DNA of 64,000 bases from Nostoc sp. XA010 (GCF_020829625.1 NZ_JAIVFX010000028.1:1-64000); one strand, 5' to 3'; shown: positions 16,457 to 26,565, numbered from the stretch's first letter. The notes: generated by a model from the letters alone, not told the origin. Translations and numbers: made by a program.

Positions 16457-18394
16457 ATGACGAGCAGTTACAGTGCCGATCAGATTCAAGTTCTGGAAGG
16501 TCTGGAAGCCGTCCGCAAAAGACCAGGAATGTACATCGGTACTACTGGGCCGCGAGGACTCCACCATTTAGTTTACGAGGTGGTGGACAATTCAATTGAT
16601 GAGGCTTTGGCGGGTCATTGCACTCATATAGAGGTGGATATCAACGCTGATGGTTCGGTGACTGTAACAGATGATGGTCGCGGTATTCCCGTCGATACTC
16701 ACTCGCGCACCGGAAAATCGGCTTTGGAAACCGTAATGACGGTACTACACGCCGGTGGTAAGTTTGGCGGCGGTGGTTACAAAGTTTCTGGAGGATTGCA
16801 CGGGGTTGGTATTTCTGTTGTTAATGCCCTGTCTGAGGTTGTAGAAGTTACAGTTTGGCGAGATAAAAAAGTTTATCTCCAACGCTATGAACGCGGTATC
16901 CCAGTTAGTGAACTGCAAGTAAAGCCTTATAAAGAAGCTAGAACTGGAACTTCTGTTACTTTTAAGCCAGATACGCAAATATTCACTGTTAGCATTGAGT
17001 TTGATTACATCACTTTATCAGGTCGCCTACGGGAATTGGCATATCTGAATGCAGGTGTCAAAATCACCTTTACTGACCACCGTCTAGAATTACTAAAAAG
17101 CGATACACCGAAAGTAGAATCCTACGATTACAAGGGTGGTATTAAAGAATATATCGCTTACATGAACCGCGAGAAGCAGCCGTTGCATGAAGAAATTATC
17201 TATGTGCAGGGCGAACGCAACAATGTGCAAGTAGAAGTTTCATTACAATGGTGTACTGATGCTTATACGGATAATGTTCTAGGTTTTGCCAACAATATTC
17301 GGACAGTGGATGGTGGTACGCACTTAGAAGGGTTGAAGGCAGTTCTAACTCGGACATTAAATGCGATCGCTCGCAAGCGCAATAAAATTAAAGAGAATGA
17401 ACCTAACCTCAGTGGCGAACACGTCCGTGAAGGTTTGACTGCGGTAATTTCGGTTAAAGTTCCAGATCCAGAATTTGAAGGACAAACCAAAACCAAACTC
17501 GGTAACACTGAAGTTCGAGGAATTGTTGATTCTTTGGTAGGAGAAGTCCTCACAGAGTACTTAGAATTTCATCCTGCGATCGCAGACTCAATTTTAGATA
17601 AAGCTATCCAAGCTTTCAAAGCCGCAGAAGCAGCGCGTCATGCGCGGGAATTAGTTCGGCGCAAATCGGTGCTGGAATCTTCGCCATTACCTGGTAAATT
17701 GGCAGATTGCAGTTCTCGCGATCCCAGCGAATCGGAGATATTCATCGTGGAAGGGGATTCAGCCGGTGGGAGTGCCAAACAAGGACGCGATCGCCGCACT
17801 CAAGCTATCTTGCCTCTACGTGGTAAAATTCTCAACATTGAAAAAACCGACGATGCCAAAATTTATAAAAATAACGAAGTTCAAGCGTTAATTACAGCAC
17901 TCGGTTTAGGTGTCAAAGGTGATGAATTCGATTCCACCCAATTGCGTTATCACCGCATAGTCATTATGACGGACGCTGACGTAGATGGGGCGCACATTCG
18001 GACTTTGTTGTTAACATTCTTCTATCGATATCAACGAGCGCTGATCGAACAAGGCTTTATTTATATTGCTTGTCCCCCACTGTTTAAAGTAGAACGGGGA
18101 CGTAATCATGAGTACTGCTATAGCGATCGCGAAAAAAATCAAGCAATTGCCAAATTCCCTGCTAACGCTAACTACACCATCCAACGCTTCAAAGGTTTGG
18201 GTGAAATGATGCCACAACAACTCTGGGACACCACAATGAACCCAGAAACCCGCAAAATGAAGCAAGTCGAAATTGAGGACGCTGCCGAAGCCGATCGCAT
18301 CTTCACAATTTTAATGGGCGATCGCGTCGCTCCCAGACGAGAATTCATCGAAACCTATGGTTCTAAACTCAACTTTACCGATTTAGATATCTAA
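16457..18394 (+). CDS. gyrB: DNA gyrase subunit B
   Basis: The 645-residue protein has the GHKL ATPase domain (EVVDNSIDEALAGHC, DDGRGIPVD, GGLHGVGISVVNALS), the transducer domain and the TOPRIM domain (EIFIVEGDSAGGSAKQGRDR, IMTDADVDGAHI), ending in the usual short C-terminal domain. It forms the ATP-dependent negative supercoiling enzyme with GyrA. The ATG at 16457 follows CAGGAGAG with suitable spacing. A strong terminator follows directly, so it is a single-gene transcript. Confidence 0.97.
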   Translation: MTSSYSADQIQVLEGLEAVRKRPGMYIGTTGPRGLHHLVYEVVDNSIDEALAGHCTHIEVDINADGSVTVTDDGRGIPVDTHSRTGKSALETVMTVLHAGGKFGGGGYKVSGGLHGVGISVVNALSEVVEVTVWRDKKVYLQRYERGIPVSELQVKPYKEARTGTSVTFKPDTQIFTVSIEFDYITLSGRLRELAYLNAGVKITFTDHRLELLKSDTPKVESYDYKGGIKEYIAYMNREKQPLHEEIIYVQGERNNVQVEVSLQWCTDAYTDNVLGFANNIRTVDGGTHLEGLKAVLTRTLNAIARKRNKIKENEPNLSGEHVREGLTAVISVKVPDPEFEGQTKTKLGNTEVRGIVDSLVGEVLTEYLEFHPAIADSILDKAIQAFKAAEAARHARELVRRKSVLESSPLPGKLADCSSRDPSESEIFIVEGDSAGGSAKQGRDRRTQAILPLRGKILNIEKTDDAKIYKNNEVQALITALGLGVKGDEFDSTQLRYHRIVIMTDADVDGAHIRTLLLTFFYRYQRALIEQGFIYIACPPLFKVERGRNHEYCYSDREKNQAIAKFPANANYTIQRFKGLGEMMPQQLWDTTMNPETRKMKQVEIEDAAEADRIFTILMGDRVAPRREFIETYGSKLNFTDLDI

Positions 18395-18433
18395 TATCAA
18401 TTCTCTGGCACGACTTCAATAATTTGTGACATT

Positions 18434-18470
18434 GGTAATGGGTGAAAACGTATCACCCATTACCTTTTTT
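18434..18470 (+). terminator. gyrB Rho-independent terminator
   Basis: GGTAATGGGTGA at 18434-18445 pairs fully with TCACCCATTACC at 18453-18464, followed by six T. A 12-bp perfect stem right after gyrB. Confidence 0.85.
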
Positions 18471-18648
18471 AGATCCAAAATTGCTATAAAAACTATTTAT
18501 TTCAGTGGATGACAAACTAAGAAATATATAAATATTTTGGATTAATATTTTTCAGACTACAAACTATGTCGTTAGATGAGTGACTATATCCATAAATTCA
18601 TTAGATATTGTCAATAATTCCTTATTTAACTGGATTTTAGACAAAGCT

Positions 18649-19257
18649 ATGAAAGCGAGCAAAGGCATAGTAAAAATATTGTTCAATATTATTGGCATAA
18701 GTAGCTTGGTTGCTCTGTCTGCCTGCGCTCAACCTGTCGAAAGTCCTACAGTAACTGTCCCTCCTGTCACCCCAACTCCTACTGCCACCATTGCCACCCA
18801 AAATTTAGCAGAACTGGCAAAGTCAGCAGCCAGCCAGGGACAGTTTCAAATCCTCATCCGAGCAGTGCAAGCCGCAGGCTTAACTGAACAGCTTGCTGCA
18901 CCAGGCCCTTACACAATATTTGCACCTACTGACGCCGCTTTCTCTGCTTTACCAAAAACTACTTTAGACCAACTCTTAGAGCCAGCAAACAAACAACAAT
19001 TAGTCAAGCTTCTGGCCTACCACGTTATACCTGGGGGAATTACCTCGCAGCAATTGACATCTGGACAAGTTAAAACAATTGAGGGTAGTCCTGTTCAAAT
19101 CACTGTTGATCGTGCCAGCAACTCAATCACAGTCAACAACGCTAAAGTGACTCAGCCAGACATCCCAGCTAGCAACGGCATCGTTCATATAGTTGACCAG
19201 GTACTTCTACCACCTAATTTTGCCCCAAATCTAAAAACCACTCCAACACCACGGTAG
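18649..19257 (+). CDS. Fasciclin-domain lipoprotein
   Basis: The protein of about 202 residues starts with a lipoprotein signal (lipobox LSAC after a hydrophobic stretch) and a proline/threonine linker, then one FAS1 domain: GPYTIFAPTDAAFSALP, LLAYHVIPGG and NGIVHIVDQVLLPP. FAS1 proteins act in adhesion or matrix binding at the cell surface. The start at 18649 is chosen because the basic residues KASK precede the hydrophobic core directly; an alternative in-frame GTG at 18580 would place 23 extra residues before the signal. Confidence 0.85.
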   Translation: MKASKGIVKILFNIIGISSLVALSACAQPVESPTVTVPPVTPTPTATIATQNLAELAKSAASQGQFQILIRAVQAAGLTEQLAAPGPYTIFAPTDAAFSALPKTTLDQLLEPANKQQLVKLLAYHVIPGGITSQQLTSGQVKTIEGSPVQITVDRASNSITVNNAKVTQPDIPASNGIVHIVDQVLLPPNFAPNLKTTPTPR

Positions 19258-19429
19258 TTCAAGCATTGCTTACAGTTTCTAGTTTTCGCTAGGGGTAGCT
19301 TTTAAACCTATCTCTAGCGAAAACTGGACGCTAACATAACAATCGATTAAAAAAAATTAGGTTGCCTTACCACGTAAGCGGTAAGTCAGTGCGACATAAC
19401 TACAAAAATTCTAAATTTTTAAGTTGCTA

Positions 19430-19552
19430 AGGGACTTCCAGAAAATAAATTATCCAATTTACTCAGATAATATTTTTCTTTCTCCCCCTGCCCCCTGCTC
19501 CCTGCCCCTCTGCCTACACCGCGATAGGATATTTTTTTAGTTGGAAGTCCCT
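19430..19552. mobile_element. MITE family B, copy 1
   Basis: The segment begins AGGGACTTCCA and ends TGGAAGTCCCT, perfect 11-bp terminal inverted repeats. It has AT-rich shoulders and a C-rich centre (CCCCCTGCCCCCTGCTCC). A second copy in the opposite orientation lies at 45396-45514. No open reading frame. Confidence 0.7.
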
Positions 19553-19815
19553 AAGTACCCATATAATTTGCTTATTGTCAATATTTTACAAAAATTCAAT
19601 CTTCTAGTGTTAGCTAAACTACCAACTTTATGGAAGTTTAGTTAAGATAATACTCTTTGCACTGATTGGCTGATTTTTTGTCCACCAGCTAGAAACACAT
19701 TTGTTATGCTTTAAGAAAATAACTGAATCTCATCTATCAAACAGCAATTAATAAGTATTTTGAGGATTTCTCATAATAAGATGACAGAAAGTTACTGGAA
19801 TAAAAGTATTGAAGT

Positions 19816-20046
19816 TTACAATATACTTACGTAAAAAAAATTTTGTAACCAAATCATCAGGCAATCTTCAGGATTCTCCTTGTTCGAGGTAATGCCTACT
19901 GGAAGCGGACACCATCTGGCAGCAAACTTGTTAATATCTTCATATAGTGCCTTAGCGATCGCTATTGTATCGGATGTATCTAATGAACTTTTGCCTTAAA
20001 TAAGACTATACTGGCGAGTTCGCAGGACAAATTCTTTTTGTATTGA
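19816..20046 (-). pseudogene. Remnant of an unknown conserved protein
   Basis: The minus strand encodes SIQKEFVLRTRQYSLI, an in-frame TAA, then DTIAIAKALYEDINKFAARW, CPLPVGITSNKENPEDCLMI and WLQNFF up to a stop. The continuous protein-like composition across the stop and the lack of any ATG indicate a broken gene. Family unknown. Confidence 0.4.
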
Positions 20047-20900
20047 TTAAAATATCCTTGTATACAATAAAAAAAGTTTGTCAAGTTTCATAGGGCTGAA
20101 ATCGCCACAGTGCGCTAACGTGTGAATAAGACCAAATTAGTTAAACCTAAATTGATCTGCTATCAGGTCGATTCTGCCACAACCTCAACTCCTCAGTTAA
20201 GGTAATTGGTACGCAGAAGGTTAACTGCTTTGAGGCAAGCACTATACCCTTGTTGTATTTACCCAAGGTCAAGACCCGGTTTAGTCTAAGGAATGCGTAA
20301 TTTGTGAAGAAAATGTAAAAATGGGTAGATTAAGATGAATCGTCTGAGTTAACATAAAATTCACTCTTCCTAAGTAATAAATGTTGTGTAAAATACATGA
20401 AATTCAGCAAAAGCAAACGTACTTACTTTGTAATGTAATAAGAGGGTCACTGCAATTCCGAAAAGTGGAGAAAAATTTAAGAGTATAACTCCCGTTTTTA
20501 ATGTCTTTTTGGTAATAGTGGCTAATAATTGCTTTAGAAGTTCATGATTAATACACAAAAAGAGTGCAATTTCTGTGAAACAGGCTACAATCGGAAGAGT
20601 CTTTCTAGGAAAATCTGCCAACAGTCTGAACTCATTAGTATAGAGTGGCAAATTTTTTCATAAAGGCGAGTCTTTTATTTGACCAGTTAGTTGAAAGCAG
20701 TGTGTGATAGCAACACACATAACATTTACTAAGATGAGCAAGTCACTTTTAGTAATCGCTTAAACTAAAGTAAAAAACCTCCGAAAATATCTTTGGCAAA
20801 TCGGCCAAAAAGTTTATTTTCGGTTGATGAATAGCTCGTTTAAAAGAGCAGTAAACACATCTTGAGTAATTGATTCTGCAAGGAGCATGAGGAACGCGGC
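20047..20900. other. Long upstream region of sigA
   Basis: About 850 bases before the sigma factor gene without a convincing gene. A 93-codon minus-strand frame (20370-20651) is hydrophobic and has no good ribosome binding site, so it is not called. The length fits a long leader with several promoters, as known for sigA in related cyanobacteria; no exact promoter can be fixed here. Confidence 0.4.
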
Positions 20901-22070
20901 ATGAACCAGGCTAACAACGTACTCGAAAGCATATATCAGCCTGACCTAGAAATAATAAATCAGCCTGAGCTCGAGTTAGAAGAACTCTTAATAGACGATG
21001 AAGAGGACTTGCTGATCATCGATGAAGGTGACGAGGAATTTTTAGAGCCTCAGTCTGATGAGGACGACGCAAAGTCTGGAAAAGCCGCTAAATCGCGTCG
21101 TCGGACACAAAGCAAGAAGAAGCACTATACCGAAGATTCAATTCGGCTCTACTTGCAAGAAATTGGTAGAATTCGGCTGTTGCGGGCAGACGAAGAAATT
21201 GAATTGGCGCGGAAAATCGCTGATTTGCTGGAATTAGAGAGGGTTCGGGAAAGGCTCTGTGAACAGTTAGATCGCGATCCTAGAGATAGTGAATGGGCAG
21301 AAGCAGTACAACTACCTTTGCCAGCTTTTCGTTATCGCCTCCATGTTGGTCGTAGGGCGAAAGACAAGATGGTGCAATCTAACCTCCGTCTTGTAGTTTC
21401 AATTGCCAAGAAGTACATGAATCGTGGTTTGTCGTTCCAAGACTTAATTCAGGAAGGCAGTCTCGGTTTGATTCGTGCCGCTGAAAAGTTTGACCACGAA
21501 AAAGGTTATAAGTTCTCCACTTATGCTACATGGTGGATTCGTCAAGCAATTACCCGCGCGATCGCAGATCAATCCCGCACAATTCGTCTTCCAGTTCACC
21601 TTTACGAAACCATCTCTCGGATTAAGAAAACTACCAAGTTACTATCTCAAGAAATGGGTCGCAAACCGACTGAAGAAGAAATCGCCACTCGCATGGAAAT
21701 GACCATTGAGAAGTTGCGGTTTATTGCTAAATCTGCCCAGCTACCTATTTCATTAGAAACGCCCATTGGTAAAGAAGAAGATTCTCGATTGGGCGATTTT
21801 ATTGAATCTGATGGTGAAACTCCAGAAGACCAAGTTTCCAAAAACCTTCTGCGCGAAGACCTTGAAAAAGTCCTCGATAGTCTAAGTCCTCGTGAACGCG
21901 ATGTTCTCAGACTGCGTTACGGCTTGGATGATGGTCGGATGAAGACTCTTGAGGAAATCGGACAGATTTTCAACGTCACCCGCGAACGCATTCGTCAAAT
22001 TGAAGCGAAAGCACTCCGCAAGTTACGCCACCCAAATCGTAACAGCGTTCTCAAAGAGTATATTCGGTAG
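20901..22070 (+). CDS. sigA: Primary RNA polymerase sigma factor (RpoD/SigA type)
   Basis: The 389-residue protein has an acidic N-terminal region (residues 1-60), region 1.2 (SIRLYLQEIGRIRLL), region 2 with DLIQEGSLGLIRAAEKFD and the -10-recognition segment YATWWIRQAITRAI, region 3, and region 4 with TLEEIGQIFNVTRERIRQIE. Sequence and length fit the group 1 sigma factor of Nostoc-type cyanobacteria. Group 2 sigma factors are similar; the long acidic N-terminus and full region 3 favour group 1. GCAAGGAGC precedes the start. Confidence 0.9.
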   Translation: MNQANNVLESIYQPDLEIINQPELELEELLIDDEEDLLIIDEGDEEFLEPQSDEDDAKSGKAAKSRRRTQSKKKHYTEDSIRLYLQEIGRIRLLRADEEIELARKIADLLELERVRERLCEQLDRDPRDSEWAEAVQLPLPAFRYRLHVGRRAKDKMVQSNLRLVVSIAKKYMNRGLSFQDLIQEGSLGLIRAAEKFDHEKGYKFSTYATWWIRQAITRAIADQSRTIRLPVHLYETISRIKKTTKLLSQEMGRKPTEEEIATRMEMTIEKLRFIAKSAQLPISLETPIGKEEDSRLGDFIESDGETPEDQVSKNLLREDLEKVLDSLSPRERDVLRLRYGLDDGRMKTLEEIGQIFNVTRERIRQIEAKALRKLRHPNRNSVLKEYIR

Positions 22071-22075
22071 TCAAT

Positions 22076-22113
22076 TAGTCATTAGTCATTAGTCATTGGT
22101 CATTGGTCATTAG
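22076..22113. repeat. Short tandem repeat, TCATTAG/TCATTGG
   Basis: Five copies of a 7-base unit, TCATTAG and TCATTGG, follow the sigA stop codon. Such heptamer tandem repeats (STRR) are common between genes in Nostoc-type genomes. Confidence 0.7.
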
Positions 22114-22152
22114 TAAATAAACAAAGGACAACTGACTAATTACAAAAAAATA

Positions 22153-22191
22153 AAAAACCTGGTAGTGAATTAGCACTCCAGGTTTTTTTAT
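22153..22191 (+). terminator. sigA terminator, possibly bidirectional
   Basis: AACCTGG and AGTG pair with CACT and CCAGGTT, followed by seven T on the plus strand and preceded by an A run. It can thus serve sigA and the opposing hli gene. Confidence 0.8.
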
Positions 22192-22217
22192 TTATAGGTC
22201 ATCTTAGATATTAAAAC

Positions 22218-22403
22218 TTATAGGATGCCCCAAAAATGTAGAAAGCCTTGACCAGAAAAAAGCTCAACCAAAACGGCTGCTGAAAAACCAATCATTGCTA
22301 AGCGACCGTTCCAAATTTCTGCTTGTGGGGTAAAGCCCCAACGCCAAGCGTTGCGATCTTCAATTACAGGAGTAGTTACTTTTGCTGTGGTTACATTTGT
22401 CAT
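22218..22403 (-). CDS. hli: High-light-inducible protein (Hlip/Scp)
   Basis: This 61-residue protein has the single chlorophyll a/b-binding-like helix with the motif EIWNGRLAMIGFSAAVLVE, including the conserved Glu, Asn-Gly-Arg and Met-Ile-Gly-Phe. A preceding FTPQAE segment is typical. Hlips bind chlorophyll and carotenoid and protect photosystem assembly under stress. The gene is monocistronic and convergent to sigA. Confidence 0.92.
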   Translation of the reverse strand: MTNVTTAKVTTPVIEDRNAWRWGFTPQAEIWNGRLAMIGFSAAVLVELFSGQGFLHFWGIL

Positions 22404-22740
22404 GGTTCAGACTCCAAACTTAATTTTTAAGGTTTATTGCCTTATGTAAACTAATATAACAAATATTTTTAGAAAGGCAACATATTTTATACTTTTGTTT
22501 CCATACCTTGACATAAACAGCAATTGCTGTTTATACAGATTAAAATATCTGCCTTCAGTTAGATTTACCGAGGGAGAAGAAATGTTATGTAAATTTTTAC
22601 TGTCATAAATAATATAGCTTATTGAGAGTATTATTCAAGTAAATAACTTGCATTGCTTGATTTTATATAGAGTTTGTTATTTTAAAATTAAAAAACTATT
22701 TGATAATTTATAGAGATATTTGGAGTCAAAAATACTTAGC
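22404..22740. other. Intergenic region upstream of hli
   Basis: AT-rich 337 bases that should contain the hli promoter. No gene, terminator or repeat of note is visible. Confidence 0.4.
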
Positions 22741-23209
22741 TCAATACCAGACCATTTCCATTTCTTTTGAAGTGGAGACAAAACCAAGCTTCTCATAGAT
22801 ACGTTTACCATCCTCAGTGGCGTGAAGCCAGAGGCGTTTTGCCTCAGTTTCTCTCACAAAGCTGATAATTTTCTTTAATAATGCTGTTGCAATTCCCTCT
22901 TCTCGCCACATCGGAATTGTATAAACGTTCATAATGTAGGCTTCTAAGCCTGAAAAATTGCCGTTATAAGGGGGGTCGTTGAAAAAATACCAAGCCGCTA
23001 GTGGCAACAATTTGATAATTTACTTCAGCTACCCAAGCTAAAAACTCACCCGACGGCATTTTTTCTCCAAGATATTTTCGAGTTGCTTCTACTAGGTTTG
23101 TGGTATCAGAGCTACCTTTTATATCGCCAGCCTCCCGCAGGAGTTCGAGACGCAGTTGGATTAGCGCCTCTAAATCCTGCAAGTTGGGTTGTCGCAAGTT
23201 GAACATCAC
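22741..23209 (-). pseudogene. GNAT acetyltransferase gene with single-base frameshift
   Basis: The first 80 codons (from 23209) encode a GNAT N-terminal half ending VATSGLVFFQRPP. The second half lies in another frame: NGNFSGLEAYIMNVYTIPMW, REEGIATALLKKIISFV (acetyl-CoA loop) and IYEKLGFVSTSKEMEM. Reading five instead of six G in the run at 22970-22975 joins them to FQRPPYNGNFSG, a normal GNAT. It is therefore a one-base insertion in a homopolymer. It could be a recent mutation, phase variation or a sequencing error. The gene sits seven bases from the topoisomerase stop codon, head to tail with it. Confidence 0.85.
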
Positions 23210-23215
23210 CGTAAT

Positions 23216-25720
23216 TTACGATCGCACTTCCGCAACGGTGATAATTTTTTCATCGCGATTGAGTTGGATGATACTCTCACCTTTAACATCTTTGCCCAAT
23301 ATTGGCACTGTTTCCACAGGTAACCGCACTACCCGCTCTTTATTCGTCACTAAAGCTACCTCGGCAGATGCGATCGTCGCTATAACCATACCAGCTAAGT
23401 TGTCAGTTTTGCTGGCGAATTTCAGCGCTTGCGTCCCTAAATCGCCGCGATTAGCCGCTCTTAACTGGCTCGCAGGCATTCGCTTGGCATATCCTTCTTG
23501 AGTAACTAGCAGTAGTTGGTCATCTTTACCGACAGTGACACAGCCAACCATTTGCTGATTTTTCAATAACCGAAATGCTTGTAAACCCATCGCTGTGCGT
23601 CCCATGATCGGTAATTGTTCATCATTGACTGCAAAGCGTAACAGTCGCCCACCGGAACTAGCTAAAATCAGATGATCCCCCGGTTTGGTGAACTGGGTAA
23701 ATGACAATTCATCATCGTCTTTGAGCTTTAAAATTGTGATTCCGCGCCGAGTCAAGTTAGTAAATTCTCCCAGAGACAGCCGCTTAATCCGTCCCTCTTT
23801 TGTTAAGAGAATCATCTGCTTAGTTTCGAGATTTTCCGGCAGCAAAAAGCGGCTGACTACTGCTTCTTGAGCGCCTTGAGCAGTACTACTGAGCATGGTA
23901 ATCAAAGGTTTCCCCCGTGGAGAACGTCCAGTGGTTGGGGGAATTTCTCCCACCTTCACAGGATAAACTTTGCCACTAGCGCTTAGTACTAGCAAGTCTT
24001 TCTCTGTGTCAGTCAACACAGTTTGGATAATGAAGTCGTTATCATGCAGACCATTTTCAGCTTTTGATTTTCTCCCAGATGGCTGGGTGCGGCGCACATA
24101 ACCCCGTTGGGTAAACTCTAAAACCGCTTCTTCTGCTGGTTCAGAAGATTTAAGTTCCTCTTCTTCCTCTACTCCTTGTCCCCTTGTTCCTTTGTTCTCT
24201 TGTATCCTTGTATCGGTGCTGGTAGGTGCTAGCTTAGTACGCCGGGGATCGTTGTACTTGCGTTTGAGCGATCGCAAATCTTTTTTCAGCGCCTTGAGTA
24301 ACTCTCGGCGATCGTTGAGTAATAGCTCCAACAATCTAATTTGTTCACTTATCTGCTCAAATTCCTGCTGCAAATTTTGCTGTTCTAAACTGGTGAGGCG
24401 ACGCAACGGCATAGCCAGAATTGCATCTCCTTGTACCTCACTCAAATCTAGTCGGCTACAAAGGTTTATTTTTGCCGTACTGCCATCGGGAGCTTGCCGC
24501 AAAATTTCAATTACCTGATCCAAATTAGATAGTGCTTTGAGTAAACCTTCCAGCAAATGCACACGACTTTGGGACTTCGCCAACTCGTAATTGTAGCGAC
24601 GGTTCAGCGTCTCTTCTCGGAAACTCAAAAACTCCTGCAACAGTTGACGCAAACTTAACTGGCGGGGTTGTCCATTCACTATTGCTAGAAGAATTGCCCC
24701 AAAAGTCATTTGCAAAGCAGTTTGGTGATACAAATGCTGGAGAACTTCTTGGGTATTGGTATCGCGTTTGAGTTCAATTACCACCCGCATCCCTTCGCGA
24801 TCGCTTTCATCTCGAAGATCAGAAATTCCTTGCAAGCGTCCTTGATTTACTAAGTCCGCTACCTTCTCAATCCAGGCAGCCTTATTCACTTGATAAGGCA
24901 ATTCTGTAATGATAATTGCCGTCCGTCGCTTGCTTCCCCTTGTCGCTGGAATTTCCTCCAGAGTCGCAACTCCCCGCAGCAGAATCCCACCTTTACCTGT
25001 GGTATATGCTTCTCGAATTCCAGTCTCACCAATTATTTCTCCACCAGTGGGAAAGTCTGGCCCTGGAATTAACTCAAATAACTTTTCATCTGGCAAATCT
25101 GGGTTGTCAATTAATGCAATTAACCCATCGACAACTTCCCCTAAGTTGTGGGGTGGAACATTCGTCGCCATTCCCACAGCAATACCAGAACAGCCATTGA
25201 GCAACAGAAACGGCAACTGAGCAGGTAACACCGTTGGTTCCTGCTGGGAATTATCGAAGTTCCCGACAAATTCCACAGTTTCTTCGCCAATTTCTGTCAG
25301 CATTCCCTCATGGCTGATGGGTGCGAGGCGCGTTTCTGTGTAACGCATCGCTGCTGGCGGGTCATTATCGACACTGCCAAAGTTACCGTGTCCTGCCAGC
25401 AAGGGATAGCGGCTAGAAAAATCTTGTACCAGCCTGACTAAAGCATCGTAAACTGATTGGTCGCCGTGGGGATGGTATTTACCCAACACATCACCCACTA
25501 CACGGGCACATTTTCGATAGGGTCTATCTGGTACTAAACCGAGTTCGTGCATGGCATATAGAATGCGGCGATGCACTGGTTTTAAGCCATCACGCACGTC
25601 TGGTAGCGCTCGCCCGACAATCACGCTCATGGCATATTCTAGATAAGACCGTTGCATCTCGGTATGCAGGGCTGTTGTAATTACCTGTCCCGTTGCGAGA
25701 AGGTTTAACTGTTTTGCCAT
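23216..25720 (-). CDS. parC: Type IIA topoisomerase subunit A (ParC/GyrA-like)
   Basis: The 834-residue protein has the breakage-reunion domain with the catalytic tyrosine Tyr127 in AAMRYTE, the winged-helix segment HPHGDQSVYDALVR, and a C-terminal beta-pinwheel domain. The GyrA box (QRRGGKG) is not present; the equivalent place reads TGRSPRGKPL, so a ParC-like role is favoured over GyrA. Cyanobacteria often have two paralogues, and the true gyrA is probably elsewhere. Between the two domains lies a hydrophilic insert (STDTRIQENKGTRGQGVEEE) encoded by low-complexity DNA like the intergenic tandem repeats. The start ATG is at 25720. Confidence 0.85.
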   Translation of the reverse strand: MAKQLNLLATGQVITTALHTEMQRSYLEYAMSVIVGRALPDVRDGLKPVHRRILYAMHELGLVPDRPYRKCARVVGDVLGKYHPHGDQSVYDALVRLVQDFSSRYPLLAGHGNFGSVDNDPPAAMRYTETRLAPISHEGMLTEIGEETVEFVGNFDNSQQEPTVLPAQLPFLLLNGCSGIAVGMATNVPPHNLGEVVDGLIALIDNPDLPDEKLFELIPGPDFPTGGEIIGETGIREAYTTGKGGILLRGVATLEEIPATRGSKRRTAIIITELPYQVNKAAWIEKVADLVNQGRLQGISDLRDESDREGMRVVIELKRDTNTQEVLQHLYHQTALQMTFGAILLAIVNGQPRQLSLRQLLQEFLSFREETLNRRYNYELAKSQSRVHLLEGLLKALSNLDQVIEILRQAPDGSTAKINLCSRLDLSEVQGDAILAMPLRRLTSLEQQNLQQEFEQISEQIRLLELLLNDRRELLKALKKDLRSLKRKYNDPRRTKLAPTSTDTRIQENKGTRGQGVEEEEELKSSEPAEEAVLEFTQRGYVRRTQPSGRKSKAENGLHDNDFIIQTVLTDTEKDLLVLSASGKVYPVKVGEIPPTTGRSPRGKPLITMLSSTAQGAQEAVVSRFLLPENLETKQMILLTKEGRIKRLSLGEFTNLTRRGITILKLKDDDELSFTQFTKPGDHLILASSGGRLLRFAVNDEQLPIMGRTAMGLQAFRLLKNQQMVGCVTVGKDDQLLLVTQEGYAKRMPASQLRAANRGDLGTQALKFASKTDNLAGMVIATIASAEVALVTNKERVVRLPVETVPILGKDVKGESIIQLNRDEKIITVAEVRS

Positions 25721-26042
25721 GAGTTTTTTCCCTGAAATTTAACTACACTAAAGCCGTCGGAACTCAATATTGCAGCAACCACAGCATAACGGATGAAATG
25801 GGATTCCTAACAAAATATTGATAGTCATAAAAGAAAAAGCAGTAGTATCATCCTTGATGACAGGATGTACATTGACTATTAAAAAGGAAACAGATAGCAG
25901 GTAGCTGTTTTAATCGAATGATATGCTGCACACTTAATTTGTATAGACTCCATAGCTAGGATACTTGCCATGACTGCATTTTCTCATTTTAAATTTTGAA
26001 TTGCCTAATCGCCTTACCTCTACCTCTATTACTAAAAATCTC
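25721..26042. other. Divergent intergenic region
   Basis: About 320 bases between the divergent topoisomerase and response regulator genes, expected to hold both promoters. No gene or clear repeat is seen. Confidence 0.4.
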
Positions 26043-26444
26043 ATGAAAACTGTTTTAATTGTCGAAGACGATCTAATTAATGCTCGTGTTTTTTCCAAAA
26101 TTTTGTCCAAGCGTGGCGGCTTGGGTGTAAAACACACTGAAAATGTTGAAGAAGTAATGAAAATTGCCCAATCAGGAGAAGCCGACCTGATTTTGATGGA
26201 TGTTTCTCTGTCTAGAAGCGTTTACCAAGGTAAATCTGTTGATGGAATCAAAATTACACAAATGTTAAAATCTGATCCTAAAACAGCAAACTTACCCGTT
26301 ATTTTGGTGACGGCACATGCTATGGAAGGCGATCGCGAAAACTTTCTCAAGCAAAGCGGCGCTGATGGTTACATTTCTAAGCCAGTTGTTGACCATCAAC
26401 AGTTTGTTGATCAAATCATTGCACTTCTACCCACAGACGACTAA
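26043..26444 (+). CDS. CheY-like single-domain response regulator
   Basis: The start is placed at ATG 26043 (MKTVLIVEDD), where the receiver domain begins; 14 extra upstream codons look non-coding. The 133-residue protein is a receiver domain alone: acidic pair EDD, phospho-acceptor Asp in LILMDVSLS, Thr in VTAHAM and Lys in ISKPV. The loop after the phospho-site is a little longer (RSVYQGKSVDG), as in DivK/PleD-type receivers of cyanobacteria. There is no output domain, so it works by protein contact. No kinase gene adjoins. Confidence 0.9.
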   Translation: MKTVLIVEDDLINARVFSKILSKRGGLGVKHTENVEEVMKIAQSGEADLILMDVSLSRSVYQGKSVDGIKITQMLKSDPKTANLPVILVTAHAMEGDRENFLKQSGADGYISKPVVDHQQFVDQIIALLPTDD

Positions 26445-26565
26445 GAATTGACGACTTATTTCAGGAAAACTCGCCCGCAAAGGTTTTTGGGCGACTACTT
26501 CCTGTATTTAGTCAGTTTAGTATAGATGTACTACGAAAAGGTACTGTTAGGCAAGTGGTAATAGG

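Noticed and set aside
16354..16599. 81-codon frame overlapping the gyrB start
   Set aside because: It is a shadow of gyrB in another frame with no independent support.
20370..20651. 93-codon hydrophobic frame on the minus strand
   Set aside because: No known motif, no convincing start signal, AT-rich region upstream of sigA.
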